Assembly (NCBI GenBank): GCA_020072765.1 | Contig: JAIQGD010000007.1 | Location: 1-64,000, forward strand | DNA: 64,000 nt | Reading direction: 5' to 3' | Source of the DNA: Terriglobia bacterium | GTDB lineage: Bacteria; Acidobacteriota; Terriglobia; Acidiferrales; UBA7541 | Shown here: positions 8,879-17,114 of the stretch, in pieces | How the letters are laid out: each line of letters starts with the position of its first letter | Numbering within the stretch: the first letter of the stretch is position 1 | Translations under genes and position numbers: made by a program | The notes under the pieces: generated by a model | The model's database searches: none | What the model saw: only the letters and a program-made list of their open reading frames with translations | What the model was told of the DNA's origin: nothing

Positions 8879-8944
8879 CCGGTGGCCCGGGGGGGCGCGC
8901 CCCGGCGCGCGGGTCCGGAAAGGGAGGCGGGTCCGCGGGGTTGA

Positions 8945-9322
8945 CGGAGGCTTAGTAACCGGGAAATCTCCCGCCGCGAGCGCGTCCCCATGCCCTTTCT
9001 CTGGAAGATCCTCCAGGTGCTCAAAAAGGGCCATCTTGTCCGCTCGCGCAAGGGCATCGGAGGCGGCTATGAACTAGCCGCGCCGCCCAACCAGATCACG
9101 CTGCAAGCGGTCGCGCACCTCACCGAGGGCACCGATTTCCGCCAAAATTGCGCGCTCGGCCTCGCCCGGTGCAATAACCGGAAGCCGTGCCGCTTGCACC
9201 GGCAATGGAAAGGGATCCGCGGCGACATCTCCGGCATGCTGGACGACACATCGCTGGCGGATCTGGTCCGCGCCGGCGGCGCGCAAGGGAAGCGGCGGCG
9301 TGCGGCGCGCAACGATTGGTAA
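8945..9322 (+). pseudogene. Rrf2-family Fe-S regulator missing its N-terminus
   Basis: From 8945 the frame reads RLSNREISRRERVPMPFLWK then ILQVLKKGHLVRSRKGIGGGYEL, the second half of a Rrf2 winged helix (recognition helix and wing). The usual first 25-30 residues (a helix with the YALRA motif) are absent: an in-frame TGA lies at 8942-8944 and nothing similar precedes it. The first ATG is 8990, inside the recognition helix. The C-terminal part keeps NCALGLARCNNRKPC, the three-cysteine pattern of IscR/NsrR-type iron-sulfur sensors. It is either a decayed gene or a sequence error. It lies 35 bases before a hemerythrin gene, a typical NsrR-type target. Confidence 0.65.
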
Positions 9323-9357
9323 GGCAATTCATACCGCGGGACAAAGGAGCGTTTCTC

Positions 9358-9930
9358 ATGACGGCAACCAAGGTTCTTCGCAATGAACACGAATTCATTC
9401 TCAAAGTGCTGGCGGCGTCCGATGAGGTGGCCCGCCGGTTGCGCGCCGGCATCGCCGTGGCGCCCCAGATGCTCGATGACATCCTGGAATTTCTTCGCCT
9501 CTTTGCGGACCGTTGCCATCATGGCAAGGAAGAGGATCTCCTGTTTCCCCTGCTCGAAGCCAAAGGCGTGCCCCGGGATGGCGGTCCCATTGGGGTCATG
9601 TTGTCGGAGCACGATGAGGGCCGGGCGCTGATTCGCTCCATGGCCGAAGCCGCCCAGGAATACCGGACCAATCCGGCCGGTGCCGGCCCGCGCTGGGCTC
9701 GGGATGCAGCCGCCTATTCCACGCTGCTGCGCGAGCACATCGGGAAAGAGAACGACATTCTGTTCGTCATTGCCGAACGCATGCTCTCCCCCGAGGAGCA
9801 AGCCCGCCTCGCCGCGGAGTTTGAACGCGTGGAAGTGGAAAAAATGGGTGCGGGCACCCACGAGCGGCTGCATGCGCAGATGGAAGGTCTTCTGAAGGAA
9901 GTCGAAAAGTCCAAGGCAGTCAGTTCCTAG
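9358..9930 (+). CDS. Hemerythrin HHE-domain protein
   Basis: 190 residues forming a hemerythrin-like four-helix bundle for a di-iron site. Ligand motifs in order are RNEHEFI (His at about 10), CHHGKEEDLLFP (about 57-68), LSEHDEGR (about 82-89) and LREHIGKENDILF (about 123-135). This H...HxxxE...H...HxxxxE/D set is the family signature. The ATG at 9358 has AAAGGAG eight bases upstream; an in-frame upstream extension to 9187 overlaps the Rrf2 gene and lacks family similarity. Such proteins bind O2 or NO or repair Fe-S centres. The truncated Fe-S Rrf2 gene just upstream suggests the pair once formed a sensor/effector unit for NO or oxidative stress. Confidence 0.88.
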   Translation: MTATKVLRNEHEFILKVLAASDEVARRLRAGIAVAPQMLDDILEFLRLFADRCHHGKEEDLLFPLLEAKGVPRDGGPIGVMLSEHDEGRALIRSMAEAAQEYRTNPAGAGPRWARDAAAYSTLLREHIGKENDILFVIAERMLSPEEQARLAAEFERVEVEKMGAGTHERLHAQMEGLLKEVEKSKAVSS

Positions 9931-9969
9931 CGCGCCAGGCGCGCCAGACTCACCAAACAGGAGCCCTCT

Positions 9970-9994
9970 CGCCGCGTGCATTTCCCGCGCGGCG
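9970..9994. terminator. Hairpin between convergent hemerythrin and PilZ genes
   Basis: CGCCGCG (9970-9976) pairs perfectly with CGCGGCG (9988-9994) across an 11-base loop. It lies between the convergent stops at 9930 and 10000. It lacks a T-run, so its role as a terminator is only positional inference. Confidence 0.35.
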
Positions 9995-9999
9995 TGATC

Positions 10000-10350
10000 C
10001 TAGCCCCCAAATTCGGCCAGCCAGGAATCGAGGATTTTCAACTGGTCATCGGGTATCTCCAGGAAGGTCAGCCCCATGCCCATGGCTTCCTGGACGTAGA
10101 TGATCTTGCCGGGTGAACTGAAGGTGCCGCGGTCCCGTGAAATGCGGATGTTGACAGGAGTCTGCGGGGGAAGGTTGTTCAACGCATCCACGTAACATCC
10201 CTTGCGGCTCAGCTCGGAGATGCGTCCGGAGATGCGCACGCCGCTCACTGGTTCGACAACATCCACCGTCGCGATCAGCGTGTAGCGGGGCACCGCGCGC
10301 TTCTCACGGGGTGCCTTGCCGGAATCGGACGGGGAGCCGGGGTCGCCCAT
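10000..10350 (-). CDS. PilZ-domain protein
   Basis: 116 residues with a single PilZ domain, the c-di-GMP-binding beta-barrel. The RxxxR motif is visible in KRAVPRYTL (about residues 18-24). The second motif, normally D/NxSxxG, is ELSRKGCYV (about 47-55), with Glu in the first position. The C-terminal half (SPGKIIYVQEAMGMGLTFL) is the usual barrel strand ending. A stand-alone PilZ adaptor, it probably acts on a partner protein in response to c-di-GMP, but nothing next to it suggests which. Its stop faces the hemerythrin gene. Confidence 0.8.
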   Translation of the reverse strand: MGDPGSPSDSGKAPREKRAVPRYTLIATVDVVEPVSGVRISGRISELSRKGCYVDALNNLPPQTPVNIRISRDRGTFSSPGKIIYVQEAMGMGLTFLEIPDDQLKILDSWLAEFGG

Positions 10351-10782
10351 GGTCTTCGCCTCTGGGCGTAGAGTGGCACGAAAACCCGTTCCTCACCAAC
10401 TATGGCACTCGGCGATGGAGCGAAAGCGATAACCTCTCCTCCGCCTTGCCAAAAACGCTCGCGGCTACCGCCCAGACACGTTGCGGAGAACGTTCAGGCC
10501 ATCTCATCATTATCTATGCTGAATTCGATTTGCGGCAGGTATTTGGCGCTTGCTTCGAATTGTAAGCAGGTAAATCTCAGAAGTTGCGGCCGTGTCCCCG
10601 ATGGTCTTGAATTCCGCTGAAGTCCAGAAGCATGATCCGGTGTCGTCGATGGATGCGCGGGCCCGGAGGCAGTTCCTTGCAGGGGAGGTGAGACGCGCAA
10701 ATCCTCCCAAATCAGTTGCTTCACATGCCGGAAGTCTATATCCTGCCAGCCCGTAGAGATACTTAAGATCAACTGTACGGTT
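10351..10782. other. Divergent intergenic region, no feature recognised
   Basis: These 432 bases separate the divergent PilZ and XRE-regulator genes and must hold both promoters. I see no convincing promoter pair, repeat or small gene. The base composition is less G+C-rich than in the flanking genes. Confidence 0.5.
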
Positions 10783-11610
10783 ATGAAAAGGCTCGCCGGA
10801 ACACCTATGCGACCAGGGGAGCATCTCAGGGAACTTCGCAATCGCCTGGGCATCACCACGCGGGAGGTGGAGGAATTCAGCCGCGCCATCGCCGAAGATC
10901 GTCAGAACGAGGAATACTCCATTTCCAATCCCTGGCTGACGCAGCTGGAGAACAAGAGCTCGATTCCCAGCATCTACAAGCTGTACAGCCTCAGCGTGAT
11001 CTACCGCGCGAAGTTCGAAGACCTGCTGGCCATTTTCGGCATTGATTTGAGCGCCATCCCGCGGTATCAGCTGGCCCTGCCGCTGCATAATACCCACTTG
11101 GTTTCGTTCGAGTCGCCCCACCCGGAAGAAACCATTACTTTCCCGGTCCGTTTCGATAAAGGTTTCAACCTGGAAACGACCGCCCTGATTTCGCGCATGG
11201 TGGAAATGTGGGGGGAGGTGCCCGTCGCCCTGCTGCACCGATTCGACGTGCGCCATTGCCAGTACGGCTATATCGGTCTGGAGGACTACACGCTGTACCC
11301 GCTGCTCCGCCCCGGCTCGTTCGTGCAGATTGATAGCCGTCCGGCACGCCTGCCGGCCTCCGAGTGGCGCACCGAATTTGACCGCCCCATCTACTTCGTG
11401 GAGTTGCGCGACGGATATGCGTGTTCCTGGTGCGAAGTGCGGGGATCACAAGTTACGCTGATTCCACATCCGCTGTCCGGCTGCCTGACCCGGCAGTTTG
11501 CCTTCCCATCCGAGGCGGAGATTATCGGTCAGGTGACTGGTGTGGCGATGCGTCTGGTTCCCCCGGCGGAGCGTGCAGACGAGCCTCCAAGATTGCCAAG
11601 GCGACCTTGA
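10783..11610 (+). CDS. XRE-type helix-turn-helix regulator with C-terminal sensor-like domain
   Basis: 275 residues. The N-terminus carries a Cro/C1-type HTH (GEHLRELRNRLGITTREVEE, about 9-28, continuing to WLTQLENKSSIPSIYKL and YRAKFEDLLAIFG at about 84), enlarged by an insert between the recognition helices. Residues 165-260 are beta-rich (EDYTLYPLLRPGSFVQID, RPIYFVELRDGYACSWCEV, SEAEIIGQVTGVAMRLV) and resemble the peptidase-S24/LexA-like fold without an evident Ser-Lys dyad. The start is 10783 or 10807; neither has a strong ribosome site. The target is unknown. Its 3' end overlaps the convergent gene 11522-12001 by 89 bases. Confidence 0.72.
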   Translation: MKRLAGTPMRPGEHLRELRNRLGITTREVEEFSRAIAEDRQNEEYSISNPWLTQLENKSSIPSIYKLYSLSVIYRAKFEDLLAIFGIDLSAIPRYQLALPLHNTHLVSFESPHPEETITFPVRFDKGFNLETTALISRMVEMWGEVPVALLHRFDVRHCQYGYIGLEDYTLYPLLRPGSFVQIDSRPARLPASEWRTEFDRPIYFVELRDGYACSWCEVRGSQVTLIPHPLSGCLTRQFAFPSEAEIIGQVTGVAMRLVPPAERADEPPRLPRRP

Positions 11611-12001
11611 GGTTGGAGCCCAGCAATTCGGCCGCCAGCGGATCACTCTCCGTGGGAACCGCCACGCGGTAGGGTTGCAGGCCCTTCCACGCCGCTACGA
11701 ACTCCCCTGGGTTAACCCGCGTCGCCGCCAGATACGCCTCAAGCTGGCGCACGATTTCTGCCAGCGAGCATCGCACCAATTGGCGGAAGGCCTCCTGATG
11801 GCAGCAGGCCGTCGCCTCGGAGGCAACTTCCTGCGTGAACCGCGACGCCAGGCCGTCGTGATAATACAGGCCCGTATTGTAGTCGCGCATGGACGCCAGA
11901 TAAATCATCCGGTCCAGCGGACGCTCCATTCCGGCCAGTGTCCGGCGTTGCAGATCGTCCGCCGCCTCTTGGACATCCATTCGTCTTGGCGGAGTGAGCA
12001 T
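11522..12001 (-). CDS. Hypothetical protein, co-transcribed with membrane protein
   Basis: 159 residues, no family recognised. It is mainly helical, with a Cys-Cys pair (ATACCHQEAF), LAEIVRQLEAYLAATR, and the C-terminal LGSNLKVALAILEARLHAP. I start it at the ATG at 12001, which follows GGAACAGGGACG and lies 11 bases after the upstream stop; upstream residues in the same frame are low-complexity and overlap the neighbour. It forms a two-gene unit with 12013-12591. The last 89 bases overlap, tail to tail, the XRE regulator gene on the other strand. Confidence 0.55.
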   Translation of the reverse strand: MLTPPRRMDVQEAADDLQRRTLAGMERPLDRMIYLASMRDYNTGLYYHDGLASRFTQEVASEATACCHQEAFRQLVRCSLAEIVRQLEAYLAATRVNPGEFVAAWKGLQPYRVAVPTESDPLAAELLGSNLKVALAILEARLHAPPGEPDASPHQSPDR

Positions 12002-12012
12002 CGTCCCTGTTC

Positions 12013-12591
12013 CTAGCCTTCCTGCGAACCGGTCATGGGATGGACGGCGACGGCAGATGCCGGCGGGTTCAAGAACGCCAGCGCCTGTTCCGTAATGGCG
12101 CAGATGCGCGCTGCCGCCAGCGTCGTGGATCCCACCATTCGCCCGGCGGCGTACGGCCCGCGCCAATAGACCACCAGCTCGAGGACGCGGCACGCAAATA
12201 AGAGGAGCGCGAAATCGATCGCCAGCTCCAGTTCTGTGCGGAACTCCAGTCCCGCGTACAGCCGTGCTTTGCCGAGATAAAACCGGCGCAGATGGAGAAT
12301 GGCGGCACGAACTTGCCGCGCCCACGACAATGCGACTTGCTTTCGTTCGTCGAGGAAGAGCTTGTGGACCGGCGGTGGAGCGTGGGAGGCCACGTATTCC
12401 AAATCCTCTCGGGCAAAAATGCGCTCCACCAGTTCCCGCGGGAGCAGGCCCGACTGCAGTGCGCTGAGCGCTTGCCGCGCTTCCACCATGGCCTGCGCGC
12501 CTCCCTCGATCCGCGGGCGGCGCCGCGCCAGGAAGAACAGCGAGGCAAGGAGCAGCGCCCCCAGCAAGAGGAAAAAAATCAGCTGGATCAC
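12013..12591 (-). CDS. Hypothetical single-pass membrane protein
   Basis: 192 residues of unknown family. The N-terminus IQLIFFLLLGALLLASLFFL (residues 2-21) is one strong membrane segment followed by RRRPR, so the N-terminus should face outside and the bulk lie in the cytoplasm. The rest is predicted helical, with a second hydrophobic stretch IDFALLLFACRVLELVVYW at about 123-141. It is followed after 11 bases by the gene at 11522-12001, probably as one transcript. No enzyme motif is visible. Confidence 0.6.
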   Translation of the reverse strand: MIQLIFFLLLGALLLASLFFLARRRPRIEGGAQAMVEARQALSALQSGLLPRELVERIFAREDLEYVASHAPPPVHKLFLDERKQVALSWARQVRAAILHLRRFYLGKARLYAGLEFRTELELAIDFALLLFACRVLELVVYWRGPYAAGRMVGSTTLAAARICAITEQALAFLNPPASAVAVHPMTGSQEG

Positions 12592-12722
12592 GCGCGCACT
12601 GCCTGGGAGAAATGGTCGGGGGTTGCCATCATCAGACGGCCCTTTCTCGGCCGATAGGGTCTGTCATTTGGCCCAACATAACCACCCGTCCGCGAGACGT
12701 GGAGTATGAATCAGTAACTGTA

Positions 12723-13481
12723 TCACGAACGCACTGATTTGAACAAGTGGGTACGCATCAGGTTGATCATTGCCCGGGTCCTGTGGGCCATCGTTCCGTA
12801 GTCCTCCTCCAGGTCGGCGGCCGGCCCAGGCGCGGGATTGGGAGCGTAGGACCACAGCGCGACCAGCCAGATCGCAAGTGAAATCGTGAAGGAAATGGGC
12901 TGCGCGAAGACCCACAGCGTCGCCAGCCAGGCGCCCGCATACGCCCGCACCGCCAGGCTGATTAGGCTGGTTCCCACGTACAAACCGTAACCCACAATCA
13001 TTCCCTTCATGTTTCGGCCGACGGGAATGCCGTAGTACGAAATCACCGCCAGAAGCGAGAACAACAAAAGCGTCTGCACCGTACGCAGGTCGCGCTCGAA
13101 CTCCACCACGAACTGGCCGTGAGACGCACCCGGCGCCAGGCGCGAATACACCAGAGCGAAGCACAGGATACCGGCCAGAAGCCCCACCCCCGTGCGTCTC
13201 GCGAAGCGTTCCGCCCCCGGGTAGGGGGAAAGAACCTGCTGGATGATTTCCAGAAGGATCCCGTAGCCGAACAGAAGCGTCACGAACTGGACGCTCCAAT
13301 AATAGGTCGGATAAAGCGACGGACGAATCATACGAACCGCGGACAACAGCAGCGTGCCCAGCAATACCGAGAGGGCGTAGGAGTAGAAGTAGGCGTACCT
13401 TGCCAGAAGCCGCTGTTGCAGCGCCCGGACGAGAATCATGCATTCCAGGAGGATCCCGGCGCAGACGAGGACGGTTTCCAA
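12723..13481 (-). CDS. Hypothetical polytopic membrane protein (about 7 TM)
   Basis: 252 residues with about seven hydrophobic segments: near residues 2-20 (VLVCAGILLECMILV), 32-52, 63-83 (SVQFVTLLFGYGILLEII), 98-112, 132-150, 160-180 and 185-210 (ISFTISLAIWLVALWSY). The charged tail after 212 is cytoplasmic. The layout (7 TM, soluble tail) recalls unknown membrane proteins common in Acidobacteriota, but no motif identifies a function. It is read in the same direction as the small peptide gene at 13594-13779, from which it is separated by an intrinsic terminator, so it needs its own promoter. Confidence 0.6.
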   Translation of the reverse strand: METVLVCAGILLECMILVRALQQRLLARYAYFYSYALSVLLGTLLLSAVRMIRPSLYPTYYWSVQFVTLLFGYGILLEIIQQVLSPYPGAERFARRTGVGLLAGILCFALVYSRLAPGASHGQFVVEFERDLRTVQTLLLFSLLAVISYYGIPVGRNMKGMIVGYGLYVGTSLISLAVRAYAGAWLATLWVFAQPISFTISLAIWLVALWSYAPNPAPGPAADLEEDYGTMAHRTRAMINLMRTHLFKSVRS

Positions 13482-13527
13482 CGTGGCGTGCCACCTCCGC
13501 GGACGCCGTCATCGTAGCACAGGCGGC

Positions 13528-13560
13528 AAAAAGGGGAGAGACCGGACCCTCTCCCCTTTG
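13528..13560 (-). terminator. Intrinsic terminator of the small repeat-peptide gene
   Basis: A perfect 11-base stem pairs 13530-13540 with 13549-13559 around an 8-base loop. Read on the minus strand the stem is AAAGGGGAGAG ... CTCTCCCCTTT followed by TT, giving a run of five T. It lies 34 bases past the stop of the minus-strand gene ending at 13594. Confidence 0.85.
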
Positions 13561-13593
13561 GCCTCGTAGTTCCAGCACGTCTGGCATTCGCGA

Positions 13594-13779
13594 CTAGTGA
13601 GGTCCCGGATTGGGCACGTCGTGCGGCCCGGGATTGGGCACGTCGTGCGGCCCGGGATTGGGCACATCGTGCGGCCCCGGATTGGGCACATCAAACCAGG
13701 AAGCGTGCGTTCGGGCCGCGGGCAGAGTGAGCAGGGCTAGCGCTGCGAGCAACAGGCCAAGGCCTTTGGTGATTTTCAT
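13594..13779 (-). CDS. Small secreted peptide with four DVPNPGPH repeats
   Basis: 61 residues. MKITKG is followed by GLGLLLAALALLTLPAARTHA, a typical signal peptide with likely cleavage after THA. The mature part is SWF plus four exact DVPNPGPH octapeptides, ending at the stop codon with no further sequence. It contains no Cys. The ATG at 13779 follows GGAGGAG, an excellent ribosome site, and a strong intrinsic terminator lies just downstream, so it looks like a deliberately expressed single-gene unit. The Pro/Gly/His-rich repeat could bind metal or form an extended polyproline-like chain, or be a precursor of short peptides; all are inference. No family is recognised. Confidence 0.7.
   Translation of the reverse strand: MKITKGLGLLLAALALLTLPAARTHASWFDVPNPGPHDVPNPGPHDVPNPGPHDVPNPGPH
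13597..13692 (-). repeat. Four 24-base in-frame tandem repeats
   Basis: Units 13597-13620, 13621-13644, 13645-13668 and 13669-13692 each encode DVPNPGPH. Differences between units are mostly at third codon positions (for example GAC/GAT for Asp), so the peptide sequence is kept while the DNA drifts. Confidence 0.9.
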
Positions 13780-14114
13780 GTGTGTCTCCTCCGAGTTGGA
13801 ATGGAACCCCTTACCGCGCCGGAAGTTAGAGGAGGGAAGTGGTTTCTCGCGGACGAACTGCAATCTGCTGCGTGGCCGAAGCAAAGGTCGAAAGTTAGCG
13901 GGCAGTTATCAGGAGCGGGACATCGCGGAAGCCGGCCGCGTGGGCGCGCACCATCCACACGGCTGGCGTCTGGCTCCTATGCCGCGACCCCTGCTGTGGA
14001 AACCCGCGCTTTGCGGTATCATGGAATCCGCAAGCCGCGCGCCCAGCCCCGGCCGAGAGCCGGAGATGTTTCCGCTCGATATCAATCGTTTCGCAAAATG
14101 CGAGGGGGAAAACC
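13780..14114. other. Divergent intergenic region
   Basis: 335 bases between the divergent small peptide gene and the glycine-zipper protein gene. Apart from their ribosome sites (GGAGGAG near 13788 on the minus strand, GAGGGGG at 14101-14107 on the plus strand) I see no gene or repeat. Confidence 0.5.
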
Positions 14115-14978
14115 GTGAGGACATTCAGTAAAGCAGAATTTCGAACTCTGCAGGTGGTCGCCGTTTTGGCCGCCGCCGCGGGCATGGCCGTCTGGGCGGG
14201 TGCCGCATCGGCCGACACGCTGGAACTCCGTACCGGCCGGATTGTCCAGGGTAAGTTCCTGGGAGGTTCGCCCTTGAACATCCGCTTCCAGGTGGATGGC
14301 AAGGAGCAGGTCTTCGCAACGAAAGAAGTGCTGAACATCGGTTTCAGCGACCTCGCCGAGGCGCCCGTTGCCGCAGCCCCTGTTGCCGCGGCCCCTGCGG
14401 TGGCAGCTCCTCCGGTGCAGGCATCGAGAACGCCGCACGAGACGTCGCCCACGCAGGCCCTCACCGTCCCCGCGGGAACCTCGCTGCTGGTCCGCATGAT
14501 CGATAGCGTGGATTCCGAGACCAACCGAATTGGCGATCTGTTCCACGCCAGCCTCGAGAGTGCCCTCGTGGTGGACGACGTGGTGGTCGCCCCCAAGGGC
14601 GCCGATGTCTACGGCAAGCTGGCGCGGGCCACCGAGGCCGGAAAGATTTCCGGCAGCGCGCAGCTCACCCTGGAGCTGACCGGCCTTCGCGTCAACGGCA
14701 AGATCGTGCCGGTGGATTCCACCGACTATGATGTGGCCGGCAAGGGCCGCGGCAAGCAGAGCGCCGAACGCATCGGAGGCGGCGCCGTGGCCGGCGCGGT
14801 CCTGGGCGCCATTATTGGGGGCGGCAAGGGCGCCGCCGTCGGGGCCACCCTGGGCGCGGGAACCGGCACGGCTGTGCAGGTGATGACCCACGGCGAGCAG
14901 GTGCGCATCCCCAGCGAGACGCTGCTCGAGTTCAACCTCCAGCAGCCCGTCACCGTCCCGCTGCCCGCCGCGCGCTAA
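14115..14978 (+). CDS. Secreted glycine-zipper protein of unknown function
   Basis: 287 residues from a GTG at 14115, preceded by GAGGGGG. Residues 9-33 form a signal peptide (VVAVLAAAAGMAVWAGAASA). A short beta domain (TLELRTGRIVQGKFLGGSP, about 35-53) follows, then an Ala/Val/Pro linker (about 82-110) and a second globular domain (TVPAGTSLLVRMIDSVDSET, about 118-137). Residues 218-253 form a glycine zipper (GGGAVAGAVLGAIIGGGKGA), a helix type that packs into membranes or oligomers. The layout resembles exported envelope proteins seen widely in Acidobacteriota. Likely periplasmic or outer-membrane associated; function unknown. Confidence 0.65.
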   Translation: MRTFSKAEFRTLQVVAVLAAAAGMAVWAGAASADTLELRTGRIVQGKFLGGSPLNIRFQVDGKEQVFATKEVLNIGFSDLAEAPVAAAPVAAAPAVAAPPVQASRTPHETSPTQALTVPAGTSLLVRMIDSVDSETNRIGDLFHASLESALVVDDVVVAPKGADVYGKLARATEAGKISGSAQLTLELTGLRVNGKIVPVDSTDYDVAGKGRGKQSAERIGGGAVAGAVLGAIIGGGKGAAVGATLGAGTGTAVQVMTHGEQVRIPSETLLEFNLQQPVTVPLPAAR

Positions 14979-15101
14979 CGGCGGGAGCAGGCAGCCCGGC
15001 CTTCGAAGGAATGGTTCCCCGGGGGGACTCCCCTGCAAATTTCTCTTGCGCACAGCCGGGAGCTATTCGTAAGATACCTGCGCATTGTAGGAAGTGACAC
15101 C

Positions 15102-15524
15102 ATGCCTAAAGAAAAACCCAAGGTCAATATCGGCGAAGTCATTCGTTCCTACCGCAGCGACCGCGGCCTGTCGCAGGGCGACATCGAGCGCCGCACCGGC
15201 CTGCTGCGCTGCTATCTGTCTCGCGTGGAAAACGGCCACACCGTTCCGTCGCTGGAAACCCTGGCGAAGATTGCCGAGGCCATGGAAATCAACTTGGCCG
15301 ATTTCTTTCCCGGCACCGATACGCCGCAGGACCGCGAGACCCGCAAGGTCCTCGGCGAACTTTCGGAAGAAGAAATTCGCTTCCTCGCGGATATCCGGAA
15401 ATATTCCTCCACGCTCTCCGACGACGACAAAAAGCTGGTCCTGGCCATGATCCGCAAGATGGCCACCATTGTTCCCCCGGTGCGCTCCGGCAAATCCGCC
15501 AGCGCGGGTCACCGCGCGGGATAG
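15102..15524 (+). CDS. XRE-family transcriptional regulator
   Basis: 140 residues with an N-terminal Cro/C1 HTH: IGEVIRSYRSDRGLSQGDIE (about 10-29), then GLLRCYLSRVENGHTVPSLE (about 33-52) and LAKIAEAMEINLADFF. The C-terminal half is helical (LSEEEIRFLADIRKYSSTLS, then DDKKLVLAMIRKMA) and may dimerise. Small regulators of this type are common; no operator is visible. It precedes ispG by 126 bases in the same direction, but a functional link is not implied. Confidence 0.8.
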   Translation: MPKEKPKVNIGEVIRSYRSDRGLSQGDIERRTGLLRCYLSRVENGHTVPSLETLAKIAEAMEINLADFFPGTDTPQDRETRKVLGELSEEEIRFLADIRKYSSTLSDDDKKLVLAMIRKMATIVPPVRSGKSASAGHRAG

Positions 15525-15650
15525 TCGCGCCGCCGTTCTCCCGCCCGCCCTTTTCGTCAGCGGTGCGGGAAACCTCTCGATCTTTACTCGCATGCACGGG
15601 GCTTCCGCCCGGCGCTGGCGCTTCGGCGCGCGGATTCGTTAGAATGGAAA

Positions 15651-16952
15651 ATGGATATGGTGCAGAACCGCCACAATACGGTTAGGGTCCAGGTGGGCAA
15701 GATCCAGGTGGGCGGCGGCGCGCCCGTCGTCGTGCAGTCCATGACCAATACGGATACCGCCGATGCCGCCACCACCGCCCAGCAGTGCCTGGAACTGGCG
15801 CAGGCAGGCTCCGAACTCGTCCGCATCACAGTGAACGTGCCCGAAGCGGCCGCCGCCGTCCCGGAAATCAAGAAGCGCCTGCTCGACGCCGGCTGCGACG
15901 TCCCCCTCATCGGCGATTTTCATTACAACGGTCACGTCCTGCTGACCAAGTATCCGGATTGCGCCCGCGCCCTCGCCAAATACCGCATCAACCCCGGCAA
16001 TGTGGGGCACGGCCAGCGCCGCGACGAGCAGTTCGCCACCATCTGCAAAGTAGCCCGCGACCACAATAAGCCCGTGCGCATCGGCGTGAATGGCGGCTCG
16101 CTCAATCAGGAACTCGTCATGCACAAGATGCAGGAAAACACCGACCGCAATCTCGGCAAGACCTCCGAGGATATTCTCAACGAGTGCATGGTGCTTTCCG
16201 CGCTGGAATCCACCGCCTTGGCCATTGAATCCGGCCTGCGCAAGGACCAGATCATCATTTCCTGCAAAGTTTCACGGCCCGTTGATCTGGTCTCCATCTA
16301 TCGCGATCTGGCCAGCCAGACCGATCAGCCGTTGCACCTCGGCTTGACCGAAGCGGGCATGGGCGCGAAAGGTCTGGTATGGTCCGCCGCCTCCATGGGA
16401 ATTCTGCTCTCGGAAGGCATCGGCGACACAATCCGCGTGTCGCTCACACCGCGGCCCGGCGGCGATCGTCGCGAGGAAGTCTACGCCGCCTGCGAACTCC
16501 TGCAATCGCTCGGCCTGCGCACCTTCGCCCCCAGCGTGACCGCTTGCCCCGGCTGCGGACGCACCACCAGCACCACGTTCCAGGAATTGGCCGAGAGCAT
16601 TCAGGGTTACATCCGCGAAAACATGCCGGAGTGGAAGCGGCACTACGAAGGCGTCGAAGAACTGAAGCTGGCCGTGATGGGCTGCATCGTCAACGGCCCC
16701 GGCGAATCGAAGTCCGTCAATATCGGCATCAGCCTGCCGGGAACCGGCGAGTCCCCGCGCTGCCCCGTCTACATCGACGGCCAAAAGTTCACCACGCTCG
16801 AAGGCACCTACGACCAGTTGTCCGCCGCCTTTCAGGCCCTGGTGAACGATTACATCGCCACGAAATATCCCAAGCGCGAAACCCCGCTGCCCGCGATCCA
16901 CACGCCCCACGCCGCCGCGCCGGAAAAATCTTCTCTCCGCGTCATCGCGTAG
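15651..16952 (+). CDS. ispG: 4-hydroxy-3-methylbut-2-enyl diphosphate synthase (IspG)
   Basis: 433 residues. IspG converts MEcPP to HMBPP in the MEP isoprenoid pathway using a [4Fe-4S] cluster. Recognisable parts are [19 protein letters not shown] at about 29-47, [21 protein letters not shown], and [13 protein letters not shown]. Cluster ligands are Cys299 and Cys302 in [13 protein letters not shown] and Cys345 in [10 protein letters not shown]; the fourth ligand Glu352 is the Glu of NGPGE. The C-terminal 50 residues after the TIM-barrel/bridge fold are an extension seen in several lineages. The presence of IspG implies the MEP rather than the mevalonate route. Confidence 0.95.
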   Translation: MDMVQNRHNTVRVQVGKIQVGGGAPVVVQSMTNTDTADAATTAQQCLELAQAGSELVRITVNVPEAAAAVPEIKKRLLDAGCDVPLIGDFHYNGHVLLTKYPDCARALAKYRINPGNVGHGQRRDEQFATICKVARDHNKPVRIGVNGGSLNQELVMHKMQENTDRNLGKTSEDILNECMVLSALESTALAIESGLRKDQIIISCKVSRPVDLVSIYRDLASQTDQPLHLGLTEAGMGAKGLVWSAASMGILLSEGIGDTIRVSLTPRPGGDRREEVYAACELLQSLGLRTFAPSVTACPGCGRTTSTTFQELAESIQGYIRENMPEWKRHYEGVEELKLAVMGCIVNGPGESKSVNIGISLPGTGESPRCPVYIDGQKFTTLEGTYDQLSAAFQALVNDYIATKYPKRETPLPAIHTPHAAAPEKSSLRVIA

Positions 16953-17114
16953 CCTCCGTCTCGAACGCTGGCTCGCTCCGTCCCGCTTTGCCGGATGGAC
17001 TTTGGGCACAGGTACTCACGGCCCCTCTCGTCTCACCCGAACCTTGCGATACACTCGCCAGCAGGCTCGGCCGGATAGCGGCGGCTTCCCGCCCTGCGGA
17101 GAGCCCTTCCATTC

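Noticed and set aside
8892-8903. GGGGCGCGCCCC hairpin after the activase gene as a terminator
   Set aside because: Short G+C palindrome without a T-run; common by chance in G+C-rich DNA.
6482-9034. 850-codon antisense reading frame over the activase gene
   Set aside because: Complement of a clearly coding gene; long antisense frames are expected at this base composition and it has no family features.
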